63,620 bases of DNA from Arthrobacter sp. H35-D1 (GTDB lineage Bacteria > Actinomycetota > Actinomycetes > Actinomycetales > Micrococcaceae). The stretch spans positions 1 to 63,620 of the forward strand of contig NZ_JASISP010000024.1 of NCBI RefSeq assembly GCF_030063185.1, read 5' to 3'. Under the pieces are notes generated by a model, which searched no databases, was not told the origin of the DNA, and was given only the letters and a program-made list of their open reading frames with translations. This document shows, piece by piece, positions 27,365 to 36,548 of this stretch (position 1 is the first letter of the stretch; every line of letters starts with the position of its first letter). The position numbers and the translations under genes are program-made.

Positions 27365-27804
27365 TGCTATCGCTGGTCTTGCTCGAGTAAGTTCAGCCAA
27401 GGCGGACGCACTCCTTATTGCTGGTGACCCACGGCTAGGGATGCCAAGCCGATTCGATGAATGTATAGCCAACAATATCCGCCAACGGATATATGCGGCC
27501 GCAATTCGACGTCTTCGCCCAGGACAGTCATCAAAGCCTGTGCTCTCGATAGAGGTCGCCATTCCCACACCGATCGGTGTAAGAAGCCCCCGACTGCGCC
27601 AAGGCCCGACATTTGGACCGAGAAGTTCGGATGCCAAGCGCTCCAGCGCATTGCCCCATGGCTTCTCGCTGTCCCATAGCGGGTTCCCCAGCGGACGCGC
27701 CAGCTACGCGGACGACGTCAGAGATTCTGCGCAGTCAGCTTCTGAAAGTGACTATCGTCGCTACGACGTTTTGGCCGGCCGCAGCCGCATGCAAGTATGA
27801 ATTC
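27365..27804. other. Intergenic, no gene seen
   Basis: 440 bp between divergent genes. Open frames here are Arg/Ser/Pro-rich and look non-coding. Confidence 0.45.
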
Positions 27805-28833
27805 ATGAAGATTCGATACCCCCGGCCGTTAGTACGAGGCGACGTCATTGGTGTTACGTCACCGTCAAGCGGTGTACCCAAGCCGCTCGTGGGGCGCCTT
27901 CACTTCGCTGTGCAGCAATTGCGAGAACGCGGTTTTGAGGTAGATATGGGCGACTGTCTAGATGGTTCCACGCACATCAGTGCACCCGTTGAACAGCGTG
28001 CCGGAGAACTCATGCGGATGCTTTTGGACCCGAAGATCAAAGCCGTTGTTCCTCCATGGGGAGGAGCGACGGCCATCGATCTTATTCCTCATCTTGATTT
28101 CGATGCGCTCAAGCTCGCTGAACCAACCTGGTTCGTGGGGTACTCCGATATTTCAACCCTACTCACCCCAATCACGCTTAAGGCAGGGTTGGCAACTCTC
28201 CACGGGAGCAACCTCATGGACACTCCATATCGGGTCCCAGAGTCGTTGATGTCATGGATCGACATTGCTTCGCTCCCGTCGGGCGCAAGATTTAGGCAGA
28301 CATCGCCAGGCGTTCATCGTGTCAACGACTGGGACGACTGGGAAAATGAGCCCGAAGTGGCGTATCAGGCATGGAACGGCAACGGGGGCTGGGAACGGCT
28401 CGACAAGGGTCAGGAGGACGTTGATGTTACTGGCCACTTGATCGGCGGATGCATTGAGACTTTGGCCAACCTCGCAGGAACCCCGCATCTCAACACCAAG
28501 GCGTTGTGGGAGGACCCGGGAGATTCCTTGATCGTCTATGTAGAAGCTTCTGGTGTTGAGGCAACCACGATTTGCCGTCATCTCCACGGGATGCGCTTGG
28601 CCGGATTCTTCGACGGAGCTAAAGCCATCCTCGTAGGACGTACCGGCGCACCTGACTCGCCGGCCCTGACCCAGTCTGAAGCGGTCCTCGATGCCCTGGG
28701 AATGTTAGGCATACCCATCATCGGCAACGTGGAATGCGGCCACGTTCCGCCACAACTGCCAATCGTCAACGGAGCCCAAGGCCACCTGGTGTTCAACGAA
28801 AACGACCAATACCTGGAACAGACACTGGCCTGA
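27805..28833 (+). CDS. S66 peptidase family protein (LD-carboxypeptidase/MccF-like)
   Basis: 342 residues from ATG 27805. N-terminal RPLVRGDVIGVTSPSSG, then MLLDPKIKAVVPPWGGATAIDLIPHLDFDAL, FVGYSDISTLL, and C-terminal VYVEASGVEA (Glu) and GHVPPQLPIVNG (His). The family cuts LD-peptide bonds of murein or inactivates microcin C-like compounds. The usual nucleophile Ser after GGxx is not evident (GGATA). Last gene of the 9.3-kb insertion. Confidence 0.82.
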   Translation: MKIRYPRPLVRGDVIGVTSPSSGVPKPLVGRLHFAVQQLRERGFEVDMGDCLDGSTHISAPVEQRAGELMRMLLDPKIKAVVPPWGGATAIDLIPHLDFDALKLAEPTWFVGYSDISTLLTPITLKAGLATLHGSNLMDTPYRVPESLMSWIDIASLPSGARFRQTSPGVHRVNDWDDWENEPEVAYQAWNGNGGWERLDKGQEDVDVTGHLIGGCIETLANLAGTPHLNTKALWEDPGDSLIVYVEASGVEATTICRHLHGMRLAGFFDGAKAILVGRTGAPDSPALTQSEAVLDALGMLGIPIIGNVECGHVPPQLPIVNGAQGHLVFNENDQYLEQTLA

Positions 28834-29024
28834 GCTGACTCATCGATTTCCCGCAGTCACTCATCGGAACTGAAATTGATGGCTGACAAATGATCATGTC
28901 CCGCTCATGGTTCCCCTTACGGAACGACCACCAACTCACGTCTTGCCAACACCACACCGTACGCGTGTGATGGGCGCTGGTGACACGAAACTGGGACAAG
29001 TGTCATCCAGCTCGGGATCCTACA

Positions 29025-29040
29025 GCGGCATAGGCAACTT
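29025..29040 (-). pseudogene. 16-bp piece of the HAD gene between the two insertions
   Basis: GCGGCATAGGCAACTT reads on the minus strand as part of the HAD codons for EVAYA. Its left five bases are the right GCGGC copy and its right five (AACTT) are the left target duplication of the Tn3-family transposon. Confidence 0.75.
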
Positions 29041-29078
29041 GGGGTCTGAGTAGTAATGGATCGGTTTTGTGTGGTTAG
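29041..29078 (+). repeat. Left terminal inverted repeat of the Tn3-family transposon
   Basis: 38 bp, matching 38558-38595 in inverse orientation except position 21 (T against A). The usual Tn3-family length. Confidence 0.9.
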
Positions 29079-29335
29079 TGGTTTTGGGTGTAGTTGAGGT
29101 AGCCGTTGATCGGGGGACGTTGAGCAGCTCGCTGATTTGTTGGACGGTGGTGGTGTCCGTTGTAGAGCTCTTGGGTGTGGGTGGCTTGTTCTGGGGTGAG
29201 TTCTGGGCGGTGGGCTCGTGAGCCGCTCGTGGTCGATGTAGATGTTGGTCGACTCGACGCCGGCGCGGGTGAGGGCGTCGATTTGGTGGTCGACGTTTTT
29301 GTTCCGGAGTAGAGACTCTGGCGTATTCAGGCTTG
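29075..29335 (-). pseudogene. Remnant of a serine resolvase gene
   Basis: The minus strand reads EYARVSTPEQ, then after a one-base shift NVDHQIDALTRAGVESTNIY, then jumps to the C-terminal end (RTHPRTSHPHPRAL in a shifted frame; NYTQNH before stop). It is a copy of the resolvase at 32883-33509 with the middle deleted and frameshifts. It marks a second left end of the same transposon type. Confidence 0.75.
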
Positions 29336-29652
29336 TGAAAGGTGAAATATCCGATGTCATGGTTTTGGTGGATGTCTACTGTATGGCTGGGGCCGGTTAA
29401 ACCGGGAATCCCAAATGCTTGTGGTTCCGTGGTGGCGAGTCGGCGCCGCGGAATCGTCATTGGTCGAACAGCAAAAGTGCTCCGGCCCTCGCGCTGCCGT
29501 CAAGAAATTGGCTGAGCTCGGTGGTCTGCTCATCGCGTGGGGGAATTGACTGCCATCTCATCCATTCACCAGCCACCGCATCCTTAGGCGTGAATATGCG
29601 GGCCGATCCTCCGGTTCTTGGTGGGGGCCGGGTGTTCCCCTGCGTCGTGGTG
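29336..29652. other. Between resolvase remnant and MarR gene, no convincing gene
   Basis: 317 bp. A short minus-strand frame contains DAVAGEWMRWQSIPP and TTELSQFLDGSARAGALLLF, which looks protein-like and may be a gene remnant, but I cannot assign it. Confidence 0.35.
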
Positions 29653-30132
29653 TTATTTCTTGCTGTGGTTTTCCAGGGTCTGGGCAAGGTGTTCCAGGAT
29701 TGTTGTGAGCTGGTCGATTGGCAGGCCCTCGGTGGTGGCCAGGCTTTGTTTGAGGGCGGCGTCGGATTGCTCGTAGACCCATTCCATGGCGTGCCGCCCG
29801 GCGGGGGTGGCGTTGATCAGCAGGCTTCGGCGGTCCTCCGGATTGGTGCCACGCACGATGAATCCGGCTTTTTCGATCCGGTCCAGTAGGGCGGTGATGG
29901 TCCCGGATGTCAGGCTCAGTGCCGCGCCCAGTTCCCGGGGCGCGGTGGGTCGGTGGTTGTATACGTGTTCCAGGGCGGCCAGGTCGCTTGTGCCCAGACC
30001 CAGCTCTTTCGCGTAGTTGTCCTGGCAGTGTTGGCTGGCCAGGACCAGGCGCCGCAGGCTCATCGTCATGGCCCGCAACTTCTCTTTCTCTGTCATGTGG
30101 GGGTTTTCCGCGGTCATTACCATTGCCGTCAT
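29653..30132 (-). CDS. MarR-family transcriptional regulator of the transposon cargo
   Basis: 159 residues; AGAGGA lies 5 nt before the ATG. The winged helix is visible in LGTSDLAALEHVYNHRPTAP, RELGAALSLTSGTITALLDRIEKAGFIVRGTNPEDRRSLLINATPAGRHAMEWVY. Divergent from the WxL operon across a 358-bp region with direct repeats, so it probably controls that operon. The signal it senses is unknown. Confidence 0.88.
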   Translation of the reverse strand: MTAMVMTAENPHMTEKEKLRAMTMSLRRLVLASQHCQDNYAKELGLGTSDLAALEHVYNHRPTAPRELGAALSLTSGTITALLDRIEKAGFIVRGTNPEDRRSLLINATPAGRHAMEWVYEQSDAALKQSLATTEGLPIDQLTTILEHLAQTLENHSKK

Positions 30133-30173
30133 TTCATCCTCTTGAAGATCGAGTTACTTGATCCCCCTAGAAC

Positions 30174-30211
30174 AAGAGTACCAGAACGATGAAGAAGAGT
30201 ACCAGAACGAT
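30174..30211. promoter_or_regulatory. Direct repeat, candidate MarR operator
   Basis: AAGAGTACCAGAACGAT occurs at 30174-30190 and again at 30195-30211, a 21-bp period (two helical turns), 42 bp upstream of the marR start. It is the best candidate for regulator binding in this region. Confidence 0.5.
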
Positions 30212-30383
30212 ATCGCATACGAACCAAGAGCAATATTCCTTCGGGCCTTTTGATGAATCATTTTGTTTGTTGGCCAAGCATATTGCTTGTTGGTCTTATT
30301 GTTGTTATGGTCAGGGTTGGCTTGTTTTAGCGGTGCTGGGGGGCGTGAAGCCTTGGCCTGTCTGCGGGGAGCCGACTGTAATA

Positions 30384-30423
30384 CCCTTGCCGAGCAAGGG
30401 CTCTCCGGGTCGTCTCAACCCGG
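30384..30423 (+). promoter_or_regulatory. Two hairpins in the leader of the WxL operon
   Basis: CCCTTGC-CGA-GCAAGGG (30384-30400) and CCGGGT-N7-ACCCGG (30405-30423) stand in tandem, 67 bp upstream of the first WxL-like gene. They form a structured 5' leader if transcription starts upstream. No known riboswitch class fits. Confidence 0.4.
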
Positions 30424-30490
30424 GGCAATCGATGTCTGTGGGTCCCTGCTGGGGGTGTCCCGGGCAGTACTGATCAGAAGGTCTCATATT

Positions 30491-31030
30491 ATGCGTACAT
30501 CCATTAAAACCTTTGCCGTCGCCGCGCTCACGGTCGGCGCCCTCGTTGCCGCACCGGCCGCTTTCGCCGCCGATACCACGGTGAGCCAGGCAGTGACCAG
30601 CGGAGGGCTCGCCGCGTCGGTCGCCGGCGAGCTGGCGGGGGTCACCGCCTCACACACTAGCCAGTCGAGCGTGGCTTCGTTCACCTTGACCGCGGACGAC
30701 CTCTCTGGTACCGCCGCTGGCTGGAACGTCACCCAACAGATCACAGAGTTGGCATACGACGGAACCAACGGCACCAACGCTGCCATCGGCGCCGCGAACT
30801 TCTCCGTCGCCCCCGGAGCGATCATCGCCAACGGGGGAGCAAGCACCACCGGCGTCGCTGCCGGCATCGGGGGGTCCCTGGAAACGGCTAAGAAGGTGCT
30901 GGCCGCCGAGGTCGGCTCCGGGGTGGGAAACTACACGCAGACCATCGCCGCGACCCTGACGGTGCCCGCCGACAGTCGGGTAGGTAACTACACCGGTACG
31001 CTGACCACCACCATGACGACCGCTCCGTAA
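30491..31030 (+). CDS. WxL-like secreted surface protein 1
   Basis: 179 residues with a clear Sec signal peptide (MRTSIKTFAVAALTVGALVA, then APAAFAAD cleavage region). The mature part is Thr/Ala/Gly-rich with the WxL-type motif GWNVTQQITELAYDG and the terminal beta strand YTGTLTTTMTTAP, where the second Trp of classic WxL is missing. WxL domains bind peptidoglycan non-covalently and are best known from Firmicutes. Its partner candidate is the WxL-interacting protein two genes on. Confidence 0.65.
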   Translation: MRTSIKTFAVAALTVGALVAAPAAFAADTTVSQAVTSGGLAASVAGELAGVTASHTSQSSVASFTLTADDLSGTAAGWNVTQQITELAYDGTNGTNAAIGAANFSVAPGAIIANGGASTTGVAAGIGGSLETAKKVLAAEVGSGVGNYTQTIAATLTVPADSRVGNYTGTLTTTMTTAP

Positions 31031-31053
31031 GGCATCCAGCTCAGCTAGTGGAA

Positions 31054-31097
31054 AAAGGTGCGGGGCCGGACCGGTAACGGGACGGCCCCGCACCTTT
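31054..31097 (+). terminator. Strong hairpin between the two WxL-like genes
   Basis: A 15-bp perfect stem, 31054-31068 with 31083-31097 (GGTGCGGGGCCG core), is followed by GCG, with T residues only at the end of the stem. It may be a partial terminator that lowers expression of the downstream genes, or it may protect the mRNA of the first gene. Confidence 0.5.
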
Positions 31098-31149
31098 GCG
31101 TGGTCGCGTGGATCTGCGACACCAGGGCCATTAAATTAGGGGATTTTTC

Positions 31150-31728
31150 ATGTTCACTCATCGGTGGCGTCCGGCCGTGGTGGCGCTCGTACTGCTGGGG
31201 GCCGGGTTCTTGCCCCTGGTGGCAGCTGTGCCTGCATCGGCGGACCTGAGTGCCAGCCTGGACGCCCTGACCCTGCCAGCTGTGGTGACCTCCCATACAC
31301 CCCAGACCACGACGGGCAGGATCGTGCTTACCGCCACCGACACCTCCACCTACACCCCGCCGGACCCGCCGGCGACCGAGGGTGTCGGGTCCGGTGTGGG
31401 CTGGCATGTGACCGAACAGGCCTCGGAGCTGGTGTACAGCGGACCGAACCTGGGAACGAACATCCCGGCAGCGAATCTGGCCATCGTCTCCGTTGACACC
31501 CCGACCATGGTTTCCGGTCAGCCCGTGGACCCGGTCAACGGGCCCATGGTGCCCGCCACCTCACCGGCTGGCCCGCTGGACAGCCCCCGGATGGTCCTGC
31601 ACGCCAATTCTGGGTACGGGGCCGGGACCTACGCCCAGGGCATTGAGCTGTCCCTGACGATCCCGGGGGATACCCGGGCCGGTACGTACACCTCCACGAT
31701 CACCACCACCATCGGGGTCGGGCCATGA
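31150..31728 (+). CDS. WxL-like secreted surface protein 2
   Basis: 192 residues. Signal peptide with hydrophobic core AVVALVLLGAGFLPLVAAV and cleavage near PASAD. GVGWHVTEQASELVYSGPNL matches the WxL motif region of protein 1, and the end GTYTSTITTTIGVGP is the same terminal strand. It thus appears to be a distant paralogue in tandem. The ATGA-overlapping or closely following gene encodes the WxL-interacting protein. Confidence 0.65.
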   Translation: MFTHRWRPAVVALVLLGAGFLPLVAAVPASADLSASLDALTLPAVVTSHTPQTTTGRIVLTATDTSTYTPPDPPATEGVGSGVGWHVTEQASELVYSGPNLGTNIPAANLAIVSVDTPTMVSGQPVDPVNGPMVPATSPAGPLDSPRMVLHANSGYGAGTYAQGIELSLTIPGDTRAGTYTSTITTTIGVGP

Positions 31729-31787
31729 CAGCCCAGCACGCCGACAGCGATGCTCACCCCGCGATCCTTGCGAAGGAACACACTCCC

Positions 31788-32882
31788 ATGCCCACAGCCA
31801 CCACCCCCAGCACCAGGTTCGGGACCGTCTGGTTCCTACTCGTCCTCGGTTGCCTCCTGGCTGCCCTGATGGTGCCGGTGGCATCGGCGGTGGCCGATGA
31901 CCATCAACAGGTCAAACTCAGCCTTGAACCCGTCGATCAGGCCGGCGCCTACTTCGCCCTGACCATGGACCCGGGCCAGTCCCGGGAGCTGAAAGTCGAA
32001 CTGGGAAATCACGGCACCGGCCCGATTGCGGCACGGACCTATGCAGCGGACGCCTACTCGATCATCAACGGCGGCTTCGGCGCCAAGGGCCGCGAGGGCA
32101 CCCCCACCGGGACCACGACCTGGCTGTCCTACCCCGAACAGGTCCTGGATCTGGCGGCCGGTCAGGCCAGCATCCGCTCCTTCACGCTCACCGTTCCCCC
32201 CGGCACAGCCCCCGGGTACTACCTCAGCAGCCTCATCCTGGAAAATGATGTACCCATCCAGGGCACAGGATCGGTGTCCTTGAACCAGATCGTCCGTCAT
32301 GCCCTTGCGGTGTCCATTCAGGTACCGGGGCCGCTCCAGCCCGCCTTCGGATTCGGGCAAGCCGGCCACAAGATCTCCGCAGAGCATTCGGTGGTCGATA
32401 TCGGCATCGCCAATACCGGCAACACCAATCTCAAACCCGCCGGAAACCTGACAATCACTGACGACAACGGAAAAACCGTGTCCCAAGCCCCCATCACCAT
32501 GGGCTCGTTCTACGCGCATTCGGACACCAAGGTCGAAACCATCCTCGACGGTATACTCCAGCCCGGGGACTACACCGTCAGCATCACCTTGACCGACGCT
32601 GGGACAAAAACCACCGCCACCGGCACGGACTTGCCCTTCACCGTCGCCAAGCCCCAGGCCAACACGGACAACAAAGCCCAACCCCGGCCACTGCCCCAGA
32701 TCATCCAGGACGCCGGCACCGGAATCACCCCCTACCTCATCGCAGCACTCCTCCTAGTCGTCCTGGCCGTCTTGTTCCTGCTCGTTCGCAGAAACCGGCG
32801 CTTGCGTCCACGCGACGGCGAGAGCACAAACACGACACAGGAGCCAGTATCCCCACCGACAGAACACGACCGTGCTGACTGA
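31788..32882 (+). CDS. WxL-interacting protein (DUF916-type), membrane anchored
   Basis: 364 residues from ATG 31788 (GAAGGA 10 nt upstream); an ATG at 31725, overlapping the previous stop, would add 21 residues. Signal/N-terminal helix RFGTVWFLLVLGCLLAALMV. Two immunoglobulin-like domains follow, as in DUF916/WxLIP proteins: LTMDPGQSRELKVELGN, TWLSYPEQVLDLAAGQ, TVPPGTAPGYYLSSLI, and VDIGIANTGNTNLKPAG. C-terminal helix YLIAALLLVVLAVLFLLV with basic RRNRRLR, so the bulk is outside the cell. It ends next to the resolvase stop. Confidence 0.75.
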   Translation: MPTATTPSTRFGTVWFLLVLGCLLAALMVPVASAVADDHQQVKLSLEPVDQAGAYFALTMDPGQSRELKVELGNHGTGPIAARTYAADAYSIINGGFGAKGREGTPTGTTTWLSYPEQVLDLAAGQASIRSFTLTVPPGTAPGYYLSSLILENDVPIQGTGSVSLNQIVRHALAVSIQVPGPLQPAFGFGQAGHKISAEHSVVDIGIANTGNTNLKPAGNLTITDDNGKTVSQAPITMGSFYAHSDTKVETILDGILQPGDYTVSITLTDAGTKTTATGTDLPFTVAKPQANTDNKAQPRPLPQIIQDAGTGITPYLIAALLLVVLAVLFLLVRRNRRLRPRDGESTNTTQEPVSPPTEHDRAD

Positions 32883-33509
32883 TCAGCACGATCTTTCCGT
32901 CCCCGGCAGCAGGGAAGAAGCCGGGGTTTGAGTAGTAATGGATCGGTTTTGGGTGTGGTTGAGGTAGCCGTAGATCGTTGATCGGGGGACGTTGAGCAGC
33001 TCACCGATTTGTTGGACGGTGTGGTGGTGTCCGTCGTAGAGCTCTTGGGCGTGGGCGGCTTGTTCCGGGGTGAGTTTGCGGCGTCGTCCGCCAGTGCGTC
33101 CGCGGGCCCTTGCGGCGGCGAGTCCATCGCGGGTGTTGGCGATGATGAGTTCACGTTGGAACTCGGCGAGTACGGAGAGCATCCCGAACATGGCCCGTCC
33201 TTCGGCGGTGGTAGTGTCGATGCTTTGTTCCAGGACGCGCAGGCCGACGCCTTGTTCTTGGAGTGCGGCGCCGAGGGTGACGAGGTGGAGCACGGAGCGG
33301 CCGAGCCGGTCCAGGCGGGTGATAACGAGTTGGTCACCGACCCGGTTGGCAGAGGCCAGGGCCTTGTCCAGTTCCGGGCGGCTGGCGCGTGAACCGCTGG
33401 CGTGGTCGATGTAGATGTTGGCCGGCTCGACGCCGGCGCGGGTGAGGGCGTCGATTTGGTGGTCGACGTTTTGTTCCGGTGTAGAGACTCTGGCATATCC
33501 GATGAGCAT
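32883..33509 (-). CDS. tnpR: Serine resolvase (TnpR-type)
   Basis: 208 residues from ATG 33509. Catalytic Ser in MLIGYARVSTPEQNVDHQID, then VITRLDRLGRSVLHLV and MLSVLAEFQRELI, and a C-terminal helix-turn-helix (AAHAQELYDGHHHTVQQIGELLNVPRSTIYGYL). Resolves cointegrates of the Tn3-family element. Its last codons run through the internal copy of the transposon end at 32923. The catalytic domain is complete. Confidence 0.92.
   Translation of the reverse strand: MLIGYARVSTPEQNVDHQIDALTRAGVEPANIYIDHASGSRASRPELDKALASANRVGDQLVITRLDRLGRSVLHLVTLGAALQEQGVGLRVLEQSIDTTTAEGRAMFGMLSVLAEFQRELIIANTRDGLAAARARGRTGGRRRKLTPEQAAHAQELYDGHHHTVQQIGELLNVPRSTIYGYLNHTQNRSITTQTPASSLLPGTERSC
32923..32955 (+). repeat. Internal copy of the transposon end
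   Basis: GGGGTTTGAGTAGTAATGG and the bases after it match the left terminal repeat at 29041 (one change in the first 29 bases, T for C at position 6). It is in the same orientation, directly next to the intact resolvase. It is probably the original left end of the tnpR-tnpA core before the WxL cargo was captured. Confidence 0.75.
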
Positions 33510-33652
33510 GTGCCGAGAATAGCAGTGGGCGGGGTTTTTCGTCGTTGATTTCCGACGCCGGTTATCGACGCCATTTTGTGGGCGTGTCGCGGGTAGGGTG
33601 TGAGTGTCGGCAGAGGATCGTTTGTCGACATGGGCGAATGTCGAGGAATCCA
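33510..33652. other. res-like recombination site between tnpR and tnpA
   Basis: The 143 bp between the divergent tnpR and tnpA genes hold repeated TGTCG/CGACA half-sites (GTGTCGCG, TGTCGGC, TGTCGAC, TGTCGAG, and an inverted pair around 33564-33592). This is the position and make-up expected for resolvase subsites. Confidence 0.55.
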
Positions 33653-36548
33653 ATGCCGGTCAACTTTGTTCCCGAGGATCAGCGCGAGCACTATGGCCGG
33701 TATTCCACTGACCCGGATCAGGGACAGTTGGACCGCTTCTTTCATCTGAGCTCTACCGATCGCGAGCTCATCGCCCGGCGGCGTGGTCCCCACAATAGGC
33801 TCGGGTTCGCGGTCCAGATTGGAACCGTGCGTTTCCTGGGTGTGTTTCTCCCGGACCCGTCGGATGTGCCGGACGTTGTTGCAGCGTATGTTGCATCTCA
33901 GCTTGGAATCTCCGATTGGCGTGCAATTGAGAACTATCCGCGCGATGGAACGAACCGTTTGCATGCAGCGGAAATTCGTGCGGCCTTCGGGTATCGAGAC
34001 TTCACAAATGAGGACAGCCAGGCGGTGTTCTTGGGGTGGTTGCGTGCGCGGGTGCAGATTGGTGCGGAGCGGCCGTCAGTGCTGTTCGATGTGGCGACGG
34101 CGTGGCTATTGGAGGCGAAGATTCTTCTACCGCGGCCCTCAACCTTGATGAGGACGATTTCTCAGGCCCGCGAGGAGAGTAACGCACGAGTATGGGACGA
34201 GCTCGCAGCGCTGCCGAACCGGGTACAGCGGTCGCGGCTGGAAGGACTGGTGGTGGTGGATACCGGGGCAAGGTCTTCGCCTTTGGACCGGCTACGCCGG
34301 GCACCAACGAGGGTATCAGCGGTGGGACTGTTGGGGGCACTGACCCGGCTGGAAGAGATTCGAGCGCTGGGCGTTGGTGGCCTGGACGTGTCCAAGATCC
34401 CGCCCAGTCGAATCGCCGCCCTGGCCCGCCATGGGGTCGCGGCAAAAGCACAGACGATAGAACGGATGACCACGAAGCGGCGGATCGCGACACTTCTCGC
34501 GGCCGCTCAACAGCTGGAGATTGTGGCAACCGATGATGCGTTAGATCTCCTGGACCAGGTCCTCAACGCGCTCTTATCCCGTGCGGCGAAGGCGGGGAAG
34601 AAGGATCGTATCCAGTCCCAACCGGCGATGGACAGTGCGGCGTCCGCCTTATCAAAAGCCGTTCAGATACTCCTTGACCCGCCCGAGGGTGACGTGACGG
34701 TGTTGTGGGCTGCGATCATCGGGCAAGTCTCACGCAACGAGCTCGAAGCCGCGATCGCGACGGTGGCTCGGATCGACATTGAACCGGTCGACGCGCATCT
34801 GAATGATCTCATGAGTCGCTACAGCTCGGTGCGTCGTTTTCTCCCGACGCTGCTGCGGACAATGGACCTCCGGGCCGCCCCGGGCGGCCAATCGGCACTG
34901 GAAGCATTCACCGCTCTGAATCGTTTGGAGGGCCGTCACACCATCCGGGTCGATGATGTGCCCATGGATCTTGCCACAGCGGCGTGGAGGCAACGTATCG
35001 AAGGTGAAAATGGGGTCCTGGACCGCCGGTCCTATACGTTCCTGGTGCTGGAGAAACTACGAGAGGGGCTGCGTCGACGTGATGTATTCGCGCCGGGAAG
35101 TGAGCGCTGGGGTGACCCGAGGGCGAAGCTTCTTCACGGCGCAGCCTGGGAAGCCGCACGCCCGGCGATCGCCGCCGGCTACGGACACCACCTCGATGCC
35201 CGCGAACAGATCAACGCCCTCGCGTCCGAGCTCGACGACGCCTACCACGCCGTGGAAAGCCGTATCAACGACAACCCGGCGGTGCGCATCGACTTCGTTG
35301 ACGGCCATGCGAAACCGGTCCTCACCCCTCTTGACCGTCTGGAGGAACCTGACTCCCTCATCGCTCTTCGCGAGGCTGTCAACGCGCTGATCCCTCACGT
35401 TGACCTTCCCGAGCAGATCCTGGAAGTCGCTGACTGGACCGGCTGCATGGCCAAGTTCACCCACATCTCCGAAGGTTCCACCCGTGCCAAGGACCTGGAC
35501 CTGAGTATCTGTGCCGTGCTGCTCGCCGAAGCCTGCAACATCGGTTTGGAACCTGTGGTCCAACCCGGTAATCCGGCCCTGACCCGTGCCCGTCTATCCT
35601 GGGCCGACCAGAACTACATTCGCAGTGAAACGATCACCGCCGCCAACGCCCGCCTTGTCGAGGTGCAAAGCAAAATTCCGATCACGACCGCTTGGGGCGG
35701 AGGCGACGTCGCCTCCGCTGACGGCATCCGCTTCGTTGTTCCCGTCCGCACGCTCAATGCCGGCCCCAACCCGCGATACTTCGGCGCCGGCCGCGGAATA
35801 ACCTACCTGAACTTCCTCTCCGATCAATTCGCCGGATTCCATGGCATCGTCGTCCCAGGCACCCTCCGCGACAGCCTGTATATCCTCGATGGCCTCCTGG
35901 AACAACAAACCAGCCTCCAACCCACCGAGCTCATGACCGACACCGCAGGCTACTCCGACCAAGTCTTCGGCCTCTTCCGCCTCAACGGATACCAATTCAG
36001 CCCCCGTCTGGCCGACATCGGCGCCACCCGATTTTGGAGGATCAACCGCGAAGCCGACTACGGATCTCTCAACGAACTCGCCAGACACCGCATCAACACC
36101 GATCTCATCGCCACCCACTGGGACGACCTGCTACGCATCGCCGGCAGTCTGGCCACCGGCACCGTTAAAGCCTCTGAACTCCTCCGTGTCCTCCAAGGCG
36201 GCGGGCGCCCCACACCACTTGGCCGTGCCCTGGCCGAATACGGCCGCATCGCTAAAACGACCTACCTGCTGGCCTACCTCAACGATGAGAGTTACCGACG
36301 CAGGATCCTCACCCAACTCAACCGCACCGAAGGACGCCACGCGCTAGCCCGCAACGTTTTCCACGGACACCGAGGACAGCTCAGACAACGCTACCGAGAA
36401 GGCCAGGAAGACCAGCTCGGAGCCCTCGGTCTCGTCGTCAATGCCATCGTTTTATGGAACACCCAATACATCAACGCCGCCATCGAACAACTACGATCCG
36501 AAGGCTTCCCGATCAACGACGAGGACTTGAAACGGCTCTCACCACTAG

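Larger units (their letters stand above)
19744..29024. mobile_element. 9281-bp insertion with imperfect terminal inverted repeats and GCGGC target duplication
   Basis: The left end begins TGTAGGATCCCAAGTTG; the right end, read inwards on the other strand, begins TGTAGGATCCCGAGCTG. About 20 of the first 26 positions agree. GCGGC occurs immediately outside both ends (19739-19743 and 29025-29029). Removing the segment and one GCGGC rejoins the HAD reading frame. The ends look like those of an IS with TG...CA termini, but I found no recognisable transposase inside. It could be a composite between two decayed IS ends or a large element that has lost its transposase. The cargo is 20297-28833. Confidence 0.75.

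Noticed and set aside
30320-30490. Known riboswitch (cyclic-di-GMP or ydaO type) upstream of the WxL operon
   Set aside because: Some short matches exist, but the conserved core and pairing of these classes are not present. Kept only as a two-hairpin leader.
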